Shown here: one piece after another, positions 63,384 to 64,000 of the stretch
Position numbering within the stretch: position 1 is the stretch's first letter
Layout of the letters: every line of letters starts with the position of its first letter
Assembly: GCA_021904315.1 (NCBI GenBank)
Contig: CM038917.1
Coordinates: 12,136,041-12,200,040, forward strand
Source of the DNA: Sphagnum magellanicum
Lineage: Eukaryota; Streptophyta; Sphagnopsida; Sphagnales; Sphagnaceae
DNA length: 64,000 nucleotides
Reading direction: 5' to 3'
The notes under the pieces: generated by a model
Databases searched by the model: none
The model's input: the letters and a program-made list of their open reading frames with translations, nothing else
Told to the model about the DNA's origin: nothing
Made by a program: the position numbers and the translations under genes

Positions 63384-63985
63384 ATGGTACCACCTAAGGA
63401 TGGGTTTGTTTTGAACTCCAAAATTCAAGGCAAGTACCCACCACATTTGGATGTTCTCATGTTTGAACTCTGGCAATGATTTAAAGGCCCAAAAGTTGTT
63501 TATTGTGAAGCTAGAAGTCTAATTACAATATATCTGGTAGATGTCGCTTTGAATATTTAAATAGTTGCCACTAGGTTACACACAAAAACATCTCTCATTT
63601 GTGCAAATTTTATGAAAACATGCACAAATTCTAGTTGTTGCAAAATGTAAGCAAGTTTAAACAAAATATGCATGTCATACAAGTTTTCATAATTCAATTT
63701 GACTTACTAGTTTGTAGGGTTGTCCAAGGCCATCTTGAGTAATAGAGTTTTATATGTTTTAGTGTCACCTTTTTTGTGGGGCTCAACATTGATACCCATC
63801 TTGTTTCCATTGTCCAAAACTTTTTGCCCCCTTTTGTGCACATGAATTCCACTAGTTTTGTGAACTCCAAGTGATTTTTATGTGAGTGGGCAAAATAGGA
63901 ATGTAATATATGCTTGTAAGATATTTTCAAAACAACTCACCAAAAGCAATGCAACAAACCCATCCTTGGGTGGTACCATTAGGAA
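63384..63985 (-). pseudogene. hAT-like transposase fragment, family 2, copy B, bracketed by a 27-bp inverted repeat
   Basis: On the minus strand 63,890-63,700 reads HSHKNHLEFTKLVEFM and TRWVSMLSP, then in other frames FIKFAQMRDVFVCNLVATI (about 63,590) and NFWAFKSLPEFKHENIQMW (about 63,470). The KFAQ…DVFV block matches the 54.1-kb copy, so both belong to one family. Frameshifts and stops are present. The whole piece lies between 63,384-63,410 and 63,953-63,979, which are inverted repeats of 27 bp with one mismatch. Confidence 0.7.
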
Positions 63986-64000
63986 TTGTAACAAGGAATG

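Overview
The window is land-plant nuclear DNA. It holds multi-exon genes with canonical GT-AG introns, an XS-domain protein family found only in plants, long AT-rich intergenic stretches full of decayed transposons, and many microsatellites. The exact lineage cannot be fixed from the sequence alone. The sparse gene density (three believable protein genes in 64 kb) points to a large, repeat-rich genome, and a seedless plant or gymnosperm is a guess. Exon models were built by hand from ORF continuity, splice consensus and remembered family patterns; no alignment was run.

Genes. (1) 214-1392, + strand, three exons: an unrecognised single-pass membrane protein with a long acidic coiled coil. (2) 22,900-26,281, + strand, nine exons, about 696 aa: a zf-XS / XS / coiled-coil / XH protein of the IDN2-FDM type, expected to act in RNA-directed DNA methylation. 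One expected zinc-ligand cysteine is serine. (3) 35,543-39,267, - strand, seven coding exons, about 755 aa: a P-loop kinase-like protein of the plant LPA1 / 2-phosphoglycerate-kinase-related family, with a microsatellite-rich 5' leader to about 40.4 kb. Genes 2 and 3 are unrelated neighbours about 9 kb apart and nothing suggests co-regulation.

Broken genes and transposon coding remnants. There is a hAT transposase on the minus strand (about 8.7-10.7 kb), a Ty3/gypsy gag-protease fragment (27.9-28.96 kb), a PIF/Harbinger transposase (29.67-30.69 kb, minus), and two copies of a second hAT-like family (54.1-55.0 kb plus; 63.4-64.0 kb minus). An aspartyl-aminopeptidase (M18) pseudogene lies at 62.3-62.8 kb (minus).

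Non-coding structure. A pair of ~800-bp elements shares imperfect terminal inverted repeats (13.35-14.15 kb and 48.73-49.52 kb). A pair of MITEs has AGAGCATCTCC-type ends (2.52-2.91 kb and 20.31-20.59 kb). Two widely spaced inverted repeat pairs occur (44.8/50.5 kb; 56.3/61.2 kb). Two cryptically simple CCTA-rich arrays flip strand bias in the middle (17.2-18.35 kb; 45.1-45.8 kb). Several minisatellites are present, including a 36-bp array open on both strands. I did not find a convincing new biological system. The best leads are the altered zf-XS finger, the candidate 4.96-kb element with long inverted repeats, and the 27-bp near-perfect inverted repeat bracketing a hAT fragment.
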